Below are positions 8,322 to 16,961 of a stretch of DNA of 64,000 bases, piece by piece. Position numbers and translations under genes: made by a program. Origin of the DNA: Desulfurobacterium sp. TC5-1 (GTDB taxonomy: Bacteria > Aquificota > Aquificia > Desulfurobacteriales > Desulfurobacteriaceae); NCBI RefSeq assembly GCF_000421485.1, contig NZ_ATXC01000002.1, positions 1-64,000 on the forward strand, in the 5' to 3' direction. Positions within the stretch are counted from its first letter, which is position 1. Every line of letters starts with the position of its first letter. Under the pieces are notes generated by a model. That model had not been told where the DNA came from and did not search any database. It saw only the letters and a program-made list of their open reading frames with translations.

Positions 8322-9659
8322 ATGAAAACAGAAGAGAAGGTTCTCTCTACCATTAAGAAGTTCTCTTTAATAGCACCAAATGACACAGTTCTCTGTGCAG
8401 TATCCGGAGGACCTGATTCGGTTGCACTTTTACACATATTAAAAAATTTTTCACAAACTTTAAACATAAAAATATACGCTGCTCACTTTAACCACAAACT
8501 TAGAGGCGAAGAATCAGACATAGATGAGATTTTTGTTAAAAACTTATGTCAAAAGTTGTCTATTCCCCTCATCGTGGGAAGCACCGATGTCAAAAGAATA
8601 TCTCAGGGAAAAAACGTTGAAGATACTGCAAGAAAAGAAAGATACAAATTTTTACAAGCAACAGCCAATAAACTAAAAGCCGATAAAATCGCCGTCGGAC
8701 ATACCGCATCTGACCTGTGTGAAACCATCATATTTAACCTATCTAAAGGTACTGGTATAAAAGGATTAAGGGGTTTTCTCCCAAAGAGGGATAATATAGT
8801 AAGGCCACTGTTTGAAATCACTCGTGAAGAGGTTGAAGAGTATCTTAAAAGCAACAACATACACTTTAGAATAGACTCTTCAAACTTTGATACAAAGTTC
8901 TCAAGAAACCTTATAAGGCTTCACGTAATACCGCACCTTAAAAGGATAAATCCTTCTCTAGAAAGAACATTCCTTAAAGAAGCCGAAACTTTCAGGGAAT
9001 TGGAAGATTTCATAGAAAACGAAACGGAAACAGCACTAAAACAGGGAATCTTTACAGAAAACAGCTTCTCAATCGATCTAAAATCACTATTATCCCTCCA
9101 TCCGTTCATGGCAAAAACCATCCTTCAAAAAGCATTTTCAAAACTTTCAGGTGAAACATTAAGCGCAAACAAGCTCAGTTCTATTATTAAACTCGCAAAA
9201 GGAAAAAAAAGCGGAAGTTTAAACTTAAAAAACGGTTTTAAGGTTCTAAAAACACAGACACACCTTATCTTATGTAGAAAAGATGACAAGAAAAGCTCTT
9301 TTCAGATTGAAATAAAAGAAATTCCTGCAAAGATAGAAACACCTTCAGGAACGTTTGAATTTCTTGAAGGCGGAAAGGGTGACTTTGAATTTTCAAAAAG
9401 TGAAATCAAGAAGAAGTTGTTCTTAAGAACAAGAAAAGGCGGCGAATGGCTCTCTTTCCCATACGGGAAGAAAAAACTTAAGAAGTTTTTTAACGAAAAG
9501 AAAATTCCTTTTAACATCCGTAACGCCATACCCCTCCTGGTTACAGGTGAAAATGAAGTCATATGGATTCCAGGTCTCTACAAAAAAACATATATTAAGG
9601 AAAGCAAAAAGAAAATATCGGTGAGGTATGAAGGTGGAATTGAAAATATTGATACCTGA
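8322..9659 (+). CDS. tilS: tRNA(Ile)-lysidine synthetase
   Basis: The protein has 445 residues. The N-terminal PP-loop SGGPDS is at residues 28-33, followed by the FNHKLRGEES element and a C-terminal TilS domain. It attaches lysine to C34 of tRNA-Ile2(CAU), switching its identity from Met to Ile; it is essential where AUA is read this way. The frame opens upstream inside the tRNA at 8274, but ATG at 8322 follows AGGA and restores the family N-terminus. It lies 21 nt after a CAU tRNA gene. The end overlaps hpt by 32 nt. The tilS-hpt-ftsH order is conserved in many bacteria. Confidence 0.95.
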   Translation: MKTEEKVLSTIKKFSLIAPNDTVLCAVSGGPDSVALLHILKNFSQTLNIKIYAAHFNHKLRGEESDIDEIFVKNLCQKLSIPLIVGSTDVKRISQGKNVEDTARKERYKFLQATANKLKADKIAVGHTASDLCETIIFNLSKGTGIKGLRGFLPKRDNIVRPLFEITREEVEEYLKSNNIHFRIDSSNFDTKFSRNLIRLHVIPHLKRINPSLERTFLKEAETFRELEDFIENETETALKQGIFTENSFSIDLKSLLSLHPFMAKTILQKAFSKLSGETLSANKLSSIIKLAKGKKSGSLNLKNGFKVLKTQTHLILCRKDDKKSSFQIEIKEIPAKIETPSGTFEFLEGGKGDFEFSKSEIKKKLFLRTRKGGEWLSFPYGKKKLKKFFNEKKIPFNIRNAIPLLVTGENEVIWIPGLYKKTYIKESKKKISVRYEGGIENIDT

Positions 9660-10158
9660 AGAAGAGATCAAGAAAAGACTTAAAGAACTTGGAAGGGAAA
9701 TCTCAGAAGCCTTCAACGGTGAAAAAGTTACAGCAGTGTGCATATTAAAGGGAGCTTTTATATTTACAGCGGACCTCATTAGAGAAATGAAAACGGAAGT
9801 TGAAGTAGAATTTATGAGAATCAAAAGCTACGACGGAATGGAAAAGAGAGAGGATAAACTTCTATACGATGTAGAATGTGACATAAAAGGAAAAAATGTC
9901 CTTATCATAGATGATATACTTGATACTGGTGGTTCTCTAAAGTTCGCAAAGAAAGAGTTGAAAAAGAGAGAACCCGCACAGCTAAAAACGTGCGTGCTTC
10001 TTGAAAAAGAGAGAGAGAAAGACTTCAAGGCAGACTTTGTAGGATTTAAAATACCTGATAAATTTGTTGTTGGATACGGACTTGATGTGAACGAACTCTA
10101 CCGAGACCTTCCATACATAGCAGTTGCAGAAAACGACAACATAAGGAGTGAAAGATGA
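9628..10158 (+). CDS. hpt: hypoxanthine phosphoribosyltransferase
   Basis: The protein has 176 residues. The PRPP-binding loop VLIIDDILDTGGS is at about residues 91-103, preceded by the V-C-I-L-K-G-A-F loop near 37-44. It salvages hypoxanthine (and usually guanine) to nucleotides using PRPP. ATG at 9628 gives a 32-nt overlap with tilS. Alternatives a few codons inside (GTG, TTG) would shorten the overlap slightly. The end overlaps ftsH by 4 nt (ATGA), so translation is likely coupled. Confidence 0.94.
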   Translation: MKVELKILIPEEEIKKRLKELGREISEAFNGEKVTAVCILKGAFIFTADLIREMKTEVEVEFMRIKSYDGMEKREDKLLYDVECDIKGKNVLIIDDILDTGGSLKFAKKELKKREPAQLKTCVLLEKEREKDFKADFVGFKIPDKFVVGYGLDVNELYRDLPYIAVAENDNIRSER

Positions 10159-12041
10159 ACCGGCTTCAAGATATTTTAAAAAGCGTAGCACTCTGGATAA
10201 CAATAGCTCTCCTTATGATAATAGCCTTCAACTTCTTCAGCTCACCACAGTTTACAAGACAGAACATCCCGTTTTCTACATTCCTCCAAGAGGTTGAAAA
10301 AGGTGAAGTTAAAAAGGTAACGATAAAAGGACAGCAGATAACCGGCATCACGAAAGAAGGAAAAGAGTTTGAAACTTACACGCCGTACTATCCAGACCTT
10401 GTTAAGCAGTTAACAGAAAAGAAAGTTGAAATAAACGTAAAACCTGAAGAGGGAAGTCCTTGGTACATAACTGTTCTCGTATCCTGGCTGCCTATGATAT
10501 TTTTAATAGTTATCTGGATAAGCATGATGAGACAGATGAACGCCGGCGGAAGCAAAGCACTTTCCTTTGCAAAAAGCAGGGCAAAAATATTTATAGACAA
10601 CAAACCCAAAGTAACATTTAAAGATGTGGCAGGTATTGATGAAATTAAGGAAGAAGTGGCTGAAATTGTTGAATTCTTGAGAAATCCCAAAAAGTACCAG
10701 CAGCTTGGTGGAAAAATTCCAAAAGGCATCCTCTTAGCAGGAGCGCCCGGAACAGGTAAAACCCTCCTTGCAAAGGCGATAGCAGGAGAAGCCAACGTTC
10801 CATTCCTGTCCGTCAGTGGCTCAGAATTTGTAGAGATGTTTGTTGGTGTTGGTGCATCAAGAGTAAGAGATCTCTTTGACCAGGCTAAGAAAAACGCACC
10901 GTGTATAGTATTTATTGACGAAATTGACGCAGTCGGCAGAAAAAGAGGTGCAGGATTCACAGGCGGTCATGACGAAAGGGAACAAACACTAAACCAACTC
11001 CTTGTAGAGATGGACGGTTTTGAAAGCAACGAAGGTATCATAGTAATCGGTGCAACAAACAGACCGGATATTCTTGACAGGGCACTGCTAAGACCCGGAA
11101 GGTTTGACAGACAGATTTACGTTCCTCTTCCAGACGTTAAAGGAAGACTTGAAATCCTCAAAATCCATACCAAGAACAAACCACTTGCAGAAGATGTTGA
11201 CCTTGAAGTTATTGCCCGTTCAACTCCAGGTTTCTCAGGCGCCGACCTTGCGAATATAGTTAATGAAGCAGCACTCATAGCTGCAAGAAAGGGACATGGA
11301 AAGATAATGATGGAAGATTTTGAAGAGGCAAAAGACAAAGTAACAATGGGAATTGAAAGAAAGAGCATGGTTCTAAATGAAAGAGAGAAAATAACAACCG
11401 CTTACCACGAAGCCGGACACACACTTGTGGCAAAACTTCTGCCAAATGCAGACAGGGTTCACAAGGTAACGATAATTCCCCGTGGAAAAGCTCTTGGAAT
11501 TACGCAGCAACTGCCAGAAGATGATAAGTACACTTACACCAAAGAATACCTCCTTGATAAATTATGCGTCCTGTTCGGTGGAAGAGTTGCCGAAGAAGTT
11601 GCCCTTGGAACAATATCAACCGGTGCTGGTAACGACATAGAGAGAGCAACTGAAATCGCAAGAAAGATGGTTGCAGAGTGGGGAATGAGTGAAAAGATAG
11701 GACCCATTGCCATAAAAATGAAAGAGCAGTTTGGTGAACCTACAGAAATAGTAAGTGAAGACCTCAAAAGATTAGTTGATAAAGAAGTAAAAAGGATAAT
11801 CACAGAAACTTACGAAAAGGCAAAAGAACTGATTACAAACAACTTTGAAAAGCTTGAAAATCTTGCTAAAGCTCTCCTTGAAAGAGAAACCTTAACAGGG
11901 GAAGAGATTGACCTTGCAATGAACGGGGAACTTAGCAGCGAAAAAAAGCCCCCTGAAAATCCAACACCTCCTCAAAACACAAACAGAAAAGAAGAGAAGA
12001 GAGATTTACCACCGGGCTTCAACCCTCAACTTGAAATGTAG
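10155..12041 (+). CDS. ftsH: ATP-dependent zinc metalloprotease FtsH
   Basis: The protein has 628 residues. Two N-terminal membrane spans (about 10-28 and 107-126) flank a small periplasmic domain. The AAA module has Walker A GAPGTGKT (196-203), Walker B FIDEID and the arginine-finger segment RPGRFDRQ. The zinc protease motif HEAGH starts at residue 418. It is a membrane-anchored hexamer that degrades misfolded membrane proteins and regulatory proteins. The C-terminal tail is rich in proline, lysine and glutamate and likely disordered. It is the central gene of the tilS-hpt-ftsH-folE operon. Confidence 0.98.
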   Translation: MNRLQDILKSVALWITIALLMIIAFNFFSSPQFTRQNIPFSTFLQEVEKGEVKKVTIKGQQITGITKEGKEFETYTPYYPDLVKQLTEKKVEINVKPEEGSPWYITVLVSWLPMIFLIVIWISMMRQMNAGGSKALSFAKSRAKIFIDNKPKVTFKDVAGIDEIKEEVAEIVEFLRNPKKYQQLGGKIPKGILLAGAPGTGKTLLAKAIAGEANVPFLSVSGSEFVEMFVGVGASRVRDLFDQAKKNAPCIVFIDEIDAVGRKRGAGFTGGHDEREQTLNQLLVEMDGFESNEGIIVIGATNRPDILDRALLRPGRFDRQIYVPLPDVKGRLEILKIHTKNKPLAEDVDLEVIARSTPGFSGADLANIVNEAALIAARKGHGKIMMEDFEEAKDKVTMGIERKSMVLNEREKITTAYHEAGHTLVAKLLPNADRVHKVTIIPRGKALGITQQLPEDDKYTYTKEYLLDKLCVLFGGRVAEEVALGTISTGAGNDIERATEIARKMVAEWGMSEKIGPIAIKMKEQFGEPTEIVSEDLKRLVDKEVKRIITETYEKAKELITNNFEKLENLAKALLERETLTGEEIDLAMNGELSSEKKPPENPTPPQNTNRKEEKRDLPPGFNPQLEM

Positions 12042-12051
12042 TGGAGGAAAA

Positions 12052-12612
12052 GTGATAGACAAAAAGAGAATAGAAAGGGCTGTAAGAGAAATCCTCATGG
12101 CTATCGGTGAAAACCCTGAAAGAGAAGGGCTGAAAGACACGCCGAAACGCGTTGCAAACATGTACGAAGAGATTTTAGCAGGCTACGAAGACTCACCGGA
12201 AAACCACTCAGTTCTATTCAGCGAAAAGTACGACGAAATGATAATAGTTAAAGACATACCTTTTTTCTCAATGTGCGAACACCACATGTTGCCGTTCTTT
12301 GGAAAGATACATATAGCGTACATACCAAGTGAGGAAAAGGTTACAGGCCTCTCAAAACTCGCCAGAATAGCCGATGTTTACGCAAAGAGGCTTCAACTTC
12401 AGGAAAGAATGACAGAACAGATTGCCAATGCCATAATGGAAAAGTTTAACGCAAAAGGTGTAATGGTAATAGTTGAAGCTCAGCATCTCTGCATGATAAT
12501 GAGAGGCGCTAAAAAACCAGGTTCTTTTACCATTACAAGTGCAATTAAAGGTATATTGAGAAATGAACCCACAAGAACCGAAGCTTTATTTCTAATAAAG
12601 GGTGGAAGATGA
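12052..12612 (+). CDS. folE: GTP cyclohydrolase I
   Basis: The protein has about 186 residues, the usual type I FolE size. The zinc-binding CEHHMLPF motif (C75) and the later Q-H-L-C-M-I-M-R-G motif are intact. It converts GTP to dihydroneopterin triphosphate, the first step of folate synthesis. The frame opens with TTG at 12031 inside ftsH, but GTG at 12052, preceded by GGAGGA (12043-12048), is the better start although the spacing is short. The end overlaps the next gene by 4 nt. Confidence 0.95.
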   Translation: MIDKKRIERAVREILMAIGENPEREGLKDTPKRVANMYEEILAGYEDSPENHSVLFSEKYDEMIIVKDIPFFSMCEHHMLPFFGKIHIAYIPSEEKVTGLSKLARIADVYAKRLQLQERMTEQIANAIMEKFNAKGVMVIVEAQHLCMIMRGAKKPGSFTITSAIKGILRNEPTRTEALFLIKGGR

Positions 12613-13415
12613 GAAAACTGCTGATAGCAGTAATACCTGCAATTATAACCTCTTCGTGCATAACGGGAACACCTCAGGACAAGCCAAAACCTGCAGTGGC
12701 ACCGCCTATTCAGGAAACAAAGGCACTTTCGAAGAAAGAAAAGGCAGATGGTTTCTACAAAATAGGGGTTTCCTACTTGCAACTTGGTGACATTCCACTT
12801 GCACTTAAATACCTTTTTAAGGCAAAAGATTTAAATCCAGATGACCCAAAAATTTACAACATGATAGGGTATGCATTTTACGTTAGAGGTGATACAAAAT
12901 CGGCAGTGAAATATATACGTAAAGCTCTTGACATCGATTCTAACTTTTCTGAAGCCTACATGAATTTAGCAGCAATAGCTGAAGATGAAGGAAAAATAGA
13001 AGAAGCAAAGCAGTATTACCTTAAAGCCCTGTCTAACCCGTTATTTCTAAAACCTGAAGTTGCATATTACAAATTGGCTCTTATAGAAGAAAAAGAAGGA
13101 CACCTAAAAAAGGCAAAAAGATATCTTAATCTTGCAATAAGAAACAACCTTGACTTTGCACCGGCCTATGTGAAACTTGGTGAAATACTTGAAAAAGAAG
13201 GAAAAACCGAAGACGCAAAACTGCTGTACTATCAGATAATAAAGCGCTTTCCAGACATGCAGGAAGTGTACTATCGCCTCGGCATTATTTATCTAAACGA
13301 AAAAAATACACCCCTTGCAAAGAAATTCCTGATAAAATGTTATAAAATCAATCCTGACTCAAAATGGGGCATAAAAGCTCAAGAGGTGATAGCAAAATAT
13401 GGCCTTAAAGAATAA
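12609..13415 (+). CDS. TPR-repeat lipoprotein
   Basis: The protein has 268 residues. An N-terminal lipoprotein signal (MRKLLIAV..., lipobox-like TSSC with the cysteine near residue 17) precedes a short proline-rich linker and at least five TPR motifs (residues about 45-265). The arrangement resembles PilF/PilW- or NlpI-type outer-membrane TPR lipoproteins, which act as assembly scaffolds, but no pilus genes are nearby. It overlaps folE by 4 nt and the following gene by 17 nt, so it belongs to this operon. Confidence 0.85.
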   Translation: MRKLLIAVIPAIITSSCITGTPQDKPKPAVAPPIQETKALSKKEKADGFYKIGVSYLQLGDIPLALKYLFKAKDLNPDDPKIYNMIGYAFYVRGDTKSAVKYIRKALDIDSNFSEAYMNLAAIAEDEGKIEEAKQYYLKALSNPLFLKPEVAYYKLALIEEKEGHLKKAKRYLNLAIRNNLDFAPAYVKLGEILEKEGKTEDAKLLYYQIIKRFPDMQEVYYRLGIIYLNEKNTPLAKKFLIKCYKINPDSKWGIKAQEVIAKYGLKE

Positions 13416-14154
13416 ACTTCTAATAGTTATAGGTGTTTTTGCAGGATTAGCAGTTACATTTATGGCGGCCGTTTTCCTTTTCCTTTATAAGCCATCTTTC
13501 TTTTTATCCTTAATTTTTGGAAAAAAAGAAATTCCAATAGTAAAAAAACAAGAAAACACAACATTAACACAGAAAGAACTCTACCGACTGGAGGAAGTTG
13601 TAACAAAGAACCTATCAGAAATCAAAGAAGGCATCACACTGCACCCAGCTGTCGTTCTTAAAGTGACGCAGAACGGGAATCAAACAGAAGCTTATGTTCT
13701 TACAATATCTGAACTTGAATGGCCGTTTATAAAAACACTAATACAGGGCGGCATAACACTTGAAAATGCCAAACAAGTTTACAAATGTGGAAGTCTCTAT
13801 CTGATAGACTATGACATAACCGGCATGTGGGTACCGGCGGTTAAATCCGGACCATTCATAGATAAAGGAGTCATTGTCCCGGGGATGGATAACGGAGAAC
13901 CCCTCATTATGCCATTTTACGGAAACTGCACTCAAACCTCGGGGTTTGTCTTTAACAACTTTGGTGACTTTGCCGGCGTGTGCGTAAACGGCAAATTCGT
14001 ACCATCAAACTTTATAGAAACCTTAAACCCATCAACCTGTACACCCTGTCTAAAAGAAGAAAACGAAAATAAAACCATTTCCGCTGGCAACTCAACCAAC
14101 AGTACCAATCAAACTGAAAATAGCACCAATCAAACCGAGAATAGACAGAAATAA
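13399..14154 (+). CDS. membrane-anchored periplasmic protein of unknown function
   Basis: The protein has 251 residues. One N-terminal membrane span (about residues 8-29), a short basic linker, and an exported domain with six cysteines in the last 120 residues. These include a C-x-x-C (STCTPCL) that may form disulfides. It ends in a low-complexity Asn/Thr/Ser/Gln/Glu tail with a repeated STNQTEN-like unit. The segment GVIVPGMDNGEPLI near 155-168 is faintly like the serine loop of trypsin-fold proteases but lacks a catalytic serine. I regard that as weak. No family recognised. SD AGGTGA lies upstream within the TPR gene. Confidence 0.75.
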   Translation: MALKNKLLIVIGVFAGLAVTFMAAVFLFLYKPSFFLSLIFGKKEIPIVKKQENTTLTQKELYRLEEVVTKNLSEIKEGITLHPAVVLKVTQNGNQTEAYVLTISELEWPFIKTLIQGGITLENAKQVYKCGSLYLIDYDITGMWVPAVKSGPFIDKGVIVPGMDNGEPLIMPFYGNCTQTSGFVFNNFGDFAGVCVNGKFVPSNFIETLNPSTCTPCLKEENENKTISAGNSTNSTNQTENSTNQTENRQK

Positions 14155-14196
14155 AGTATAATTAAAATAAACCTGCCTATTCTAACGGGGAATTTA

Positions 14197-15069
14197 ATGA
14201 AGAAAAGTGAAGAAAACATCAGAGAATTTCAAGCGCTATTAGAAGCAGGAAATACACTGGAAGCCATTGAGCTTGGTGTGAAAATTCTAAATAAAAATCC
14301 AGCAAATACCTATATTCTTGACAGACTTCTCGATTTATTTTTCAGATCCGGAAAAGAAAAAAGCGGCATCAACCTGATTATAACCTTAGCAGAAAGAAAA
14401 TTCTCAGATGGATACCTTGATAGTGCTGAATCCCTATTAAAAAAAGGACTGAAGTACAAACCTGATAGTGTAGAAATGCGGAAACTTCTGTCAAAAATAT
14501 ACGAACAAAAGGGACTTTTTTATGAAGCTTTCCAGATCACATTTGAAGGATGGAAACTTGCCACTACTCATAAAGAAAAGGCAGTTATGAAAAAAGAAAT
14601 GATTCTCCAGTTAGAAAGATTAATAAACACTGCCGAAGAACTGAAAAAAAGAGATATAGAAAGTTTGCTTATATATTTCTCAAACCTTGCACGAAAATCA
14701 ATCGGCGCTGAAAGATGCAGTTTATACCTCTACAATGAAAAAACAGATGAACTTTGGACGAAACTTGCCCATGGAGTTGACAAAATAGTAATTCCTGCAG
14801 ACAAAGGTTTTGCGGGATTTACCTTTAAAACCGGAGAGCCGGTCATAAGCAATAACCCTTATGAGGATGAAAGATTTTACAGAGAAATAGACAAACAAAC
14901 AGGATACAAAACAAAAAACATAGCTACGGTTCCAATGTTTGATAAAAATGGAAAAGTTATAGGGGTTTTTCAGGCTATAAATAAAAAAGAGGGCTTTTCA
15001 AAAGATGACATAACCTTTCTCTCTTTTCTTGCCGAATACTTCGCAACCCTACTGGATGAAAACGTTTAA
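14197..15069 (+). CDS. TPR-GAF domain protein
   Basis: The protein has 290 residues and is cytoplasmic. The N-terminal ~130 residues are TPR-like helices. A GAF domain spans about 145-288, with typical S-I-G-A-E-R-C-S-L-Y-L and V-I-P-A-D-K-G-F-A-G-F segments ending in an F-S-K-D-D-I-T-F-L-S-F-L helix. GAF domains bind small ligands or act in signalling dimers, but there is no output domain here, so it may regulate a partner in trans. It is 42 nt downstream of the previous gene, and the tRNA-Arg promoter follows at once. Confidence 0.8.
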   Translation: MKKSEENIREFQALLEAGNTLEAIELGVKILNKNPANTYILDRLLDLFFRSGKEKSGINLIITLAERKFSDGYLDSAESLLKKGLKYKPDSVEMRKLLSKIYEQKGLFYEAFQITFEGWKLATTHKEKAVMKKEMILQLERLINTAEELKKRDIESLLIYFSNLARKSIGAERCSLYLYNEKTDELWTKLAHGVDKIVIPADKGFAGFTFKTGEPVISNNPYEDERFYREIDKQTGYKTKNIATVPMFDKNGKVIGVFQAINKKEGFSKDDITFLSFLAEYFATLLDENV

Positions 15070-15074
15070 ACAAC

Positions 15075-15102
15075 TTGCAACTGGGAAGATTTTGATTATA
15101 TT
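15075..15102 (+). promoter_or_regulatory. promoter of tRNA-Arg(ACG)
   Basis: TTGCAA (15075-15080), 16-nt spacer and TATATT (15097-15102) lie 15 nt before the tRNA. Confidence 0.6.
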
Positions 15103-15117
15103 TTACCTTCGGTACGC

Positions 15118-15194
15118 GCGCCCGTAGCTCAACTGGATAGAGCGTGGGACTACGGATCCCAAGGTTGCGGGTTCGACTCCTGCCGGGCGCGCCA
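15118..15194 (+). tRNA. tRNA-Arg (ACG)
   Basis: A 77-nt cloverleaf with acceptor GCGCCCG/CGGGCGC, discriminator G73 and encoded CCA (15192-15194). The anticodon stem TGGGA/TCCCA closes loop CTACGGA, anticodon ACG. A34 of this tRNA is the normal substrate of TadA, whose gene starts 73 nt downstream. Confidence 0.96.
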
Positions 15195-15266
15195 CTTTCC
15201 ATCATCCCTTCCCCTCAAACATTATCAATCATAAATTTTCTCTAAATCCCTCTAAAGGAATTTTCC

Positions 15267-15728
15267 GTGAAAAGAGATGTTGAATTTCTACTTGAAGCCT
15301 TAAAAGAAGCAGAAAAGGCATACAGATACGGGGAAGTCCCTATAGGTGCTGTAATCGTGAAGGATGACCGAATTATAGGAAGAGGATTTAACAGAAAAGA
15401 GTTTCTTCAAAAACCAACAGCCCACGCAGAAATCATCGCCATAGAGGAAGCTTCAAGAAGATTAAATTCCTGGAGACTTAACGATTGCACTTTATACTCA
15501 ACGGTAGAACCGTGTATAATGTGCTGCGGTGCCATCATTCAAGCCCGTATAAAAAGAGTAGTTTACGCCATTCCGGATCCAAAATTCGGGGGTGTTGAAA
15601 GTCTCTTCTCAACACTTTCCCATCCGGAAACAAACCACCGGGTTGAAACGGCAAAAATTTACATTCCGGAAGTGGAAATGTTGATGAAAAACTTCTTCAA
15701 AAATTTGAGAGAGAAAAAACGGGTATAA
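15267..15728 (+). CDS. tadA: tRNA-specific adenosine deaminase
   Basis: The protein has 153 residues. The zinc/catalytic motif HAE (H53, E55) and the P-C-x-x-C motif (C83, C86) of the cytidine-deaminase fold are intact. It deaminates A34 of tRNA-Arg(ACG) to inosine, allowing CGU, CGC and CGA decoding. Start is GTG with AAGGA 7 nt upstream. It lies directly downstream of its own presumed substrate tRNA and may be transcribed from the same promoter. Confidence 0.95.
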   Translation: MKRDVEFLLEALKEAEKAYRYGEVPIGAVIVKDDRIIGRGFNRKEFLQKPTAHAEIIAIEEASRRLNSWRLNDCTLYSTVEPCIMCCGAIIQARIKRVVYAIPDPKFGGVESLFSTLSHPETNHRVETAKIYIPEVEMLMKNFFKNLREKKRV

Positions 15729-15774
15729 TTTCTAACCAGCGAAATAAAAAAACTTAAAATAGAAGGAGGCTGCT

Positions 15775-16935
15775 TTGAAACCGATCAAAACAAGACTGCT
15801 AACCCCGGGACCGACAATAGTTCCCGAAAGGGTTCTTCAGGCAATGTCAGCCCACACGCTATATCACCGCTCACCGGAATTTAAAGCCATCTTCTCCGAA
15901 ACGATAGAAAGACTGAAAAAGTTTTTCAGAACCGAAAGAGACACGCTTATTCTAACAGCTTCCGGAACAGGTGCAATGGAAGCAGCCGTTGCCAACCTGT
16001 TTGCTCCCGGTGATAGCGCCGTCGTCGTGGTAGGCGGAAAGTTCGGAAAAAGGTGGAAAGAGCTCTGTGAAGCGTTTGGCGTCAAACCTGTAGTAATAGA
16101 ACTTGAATGGGGAAGAGCGGTAAAGGTTGAAGATATAAAGGAAGCAATAGAGAAAAACCCAAACGTAAAAGGTGTTCTTGTTCAAATATGCGAAACATCA
16201 ACAGGTGTTTACAACGATGTAAGAGCGATAGGTGAAATTACATCAAAATATGATGATGTGATATTAGTTGCTGATGGTATAACAGCTTTTGGTGTGTATG
16301 ACATTCCTGTTGATGACTGGAATATAGACGTTGCCATAACAGGTTCCCAAAAGGCTCTGATGACACCGCCTGGACTTGCCATTATTTCACTCAACGAGAA
16401 GGCTAAAAAGCGCCTTGAAGGGAAAAGGAGTGTCTATTACTTTGACCTTGCAAAAGAGATTAAGAATCAAGCAAAAGGACAAACTGCATACACACCAGCT
16501 GTAAACCTTATAGTGGGACTAAACGAAGCGCTAAAGATGATTGAAGAAGAAGGACTTGAAAATGTTGCCGAAAGGCACCGCATATTAGCAATGTGTGCAA
16601 GAGAAGGAATAAAAGCCTTAGGTCTTGAACTTTTATCAGAAGTGCCAGCAAACGGTGTAACAGCGGCAAAGGTTCCCGAAGGAATAGACGGGCAGAAGCT
16701 CGTTTCATGGATAAGGGAAAAGTTCGGAATCGTCATAGCCGGTGGACAGGATCACCTTAAAGGAAAAATCTTTAGGCTCTCCCACATGGGCTATGTTGAT
16801 ATCTTTGACCTTTTGACAGAACTTGAAGCTGTTGAGTTTGCCTTAACAAGGATGGGATACAGGATAGAGTATGGAACATCCGTGAAAGCGGCAATGGATA
16901 CATTCATAAAAGCCGTTCATAGAAGACCCGTTTAA
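15775..16935 (+). CDS. class V aminotransferase (alanine-glyoxylate/serine-pyruvate type)
   Basis: The protein has 386 residues. The N-terminus KTRLLTPGPT and H-R-S-P-E-F are typical of the SPT/AGT branch of PLP fold-type I enzymes. The PLP lysine is K193 in TGSQKAL, and the SGTGAMEAAV cofactor loop is present. It likely transaminates serine, alanine or glyoxylate; exact donors cannot be read from sequence. Start is TTG with AAGGAGG 5 nt upstream. It ends at a shared terminator facing the homocysteine-synthesis gene. Confidence 0.9.
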   Translation: MKPIKTRLLTPGPTIVPERVLQAMSAHTLYHRSPEFKAIFSETIERLKKFFRTERDTLILTASGTGAMEAAVANLFAPGDSAVVVVGGKFGKRWKELCEAFGVKPVVIELEWGRAVKVEDIKEAIEKNPNVKGVLVQICETSTGVYNDVRAIGEITSKYDDVILVADGITAFGVYDIPVDDWNIDVAITGSQKALMTPPGLAIISLNEKAKKRLEGKRSVYYFDLAKEIKNQAKGQTAYTPAVNLIVGLNEALKMIEEEGLENVAERHRILAMCAREGIKALGLELLSEVPANGVTAAKVPEGIDGQKLVSWIREKFGIVIAGGQDHLKGKIFRLSHMGYVDIFDLLTELEAVEFALTRMGYRIEYGTSVKAAMDTFIKAVHRRPV

Positions 16936-16942
16936 CAGCAAG

Positions 16943-16958
16943 GGGGCTTTAGAGCCCC
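16943..16958. terminator. terminator between convergent genes
   Basis: GGGGCT (16943-16948) and AGCCCC (16953-16958) form the stem, followed on the plus strand by TTTTT. It follows the aminotransferase stop codon. The reverse side has only a short A/T run, so it works mainly for the plus strand but could serve both. Confidence 0.8.
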
Positions 16959-16961
16959 TTT

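Noticed and set aside
9423-9824. 133-aa minus-strand ORF across the tilS-hpt junction.
   Set aside because: Antisense to two well-supported genes with no independent evidence.
10388-10960. 190-aa minus-strand ORF opposite ftsH.
   Set aside because: A shadow of a strongly coding gene. It is rich in Ser/Pro/Ile with no recognisable domain and no SD context.
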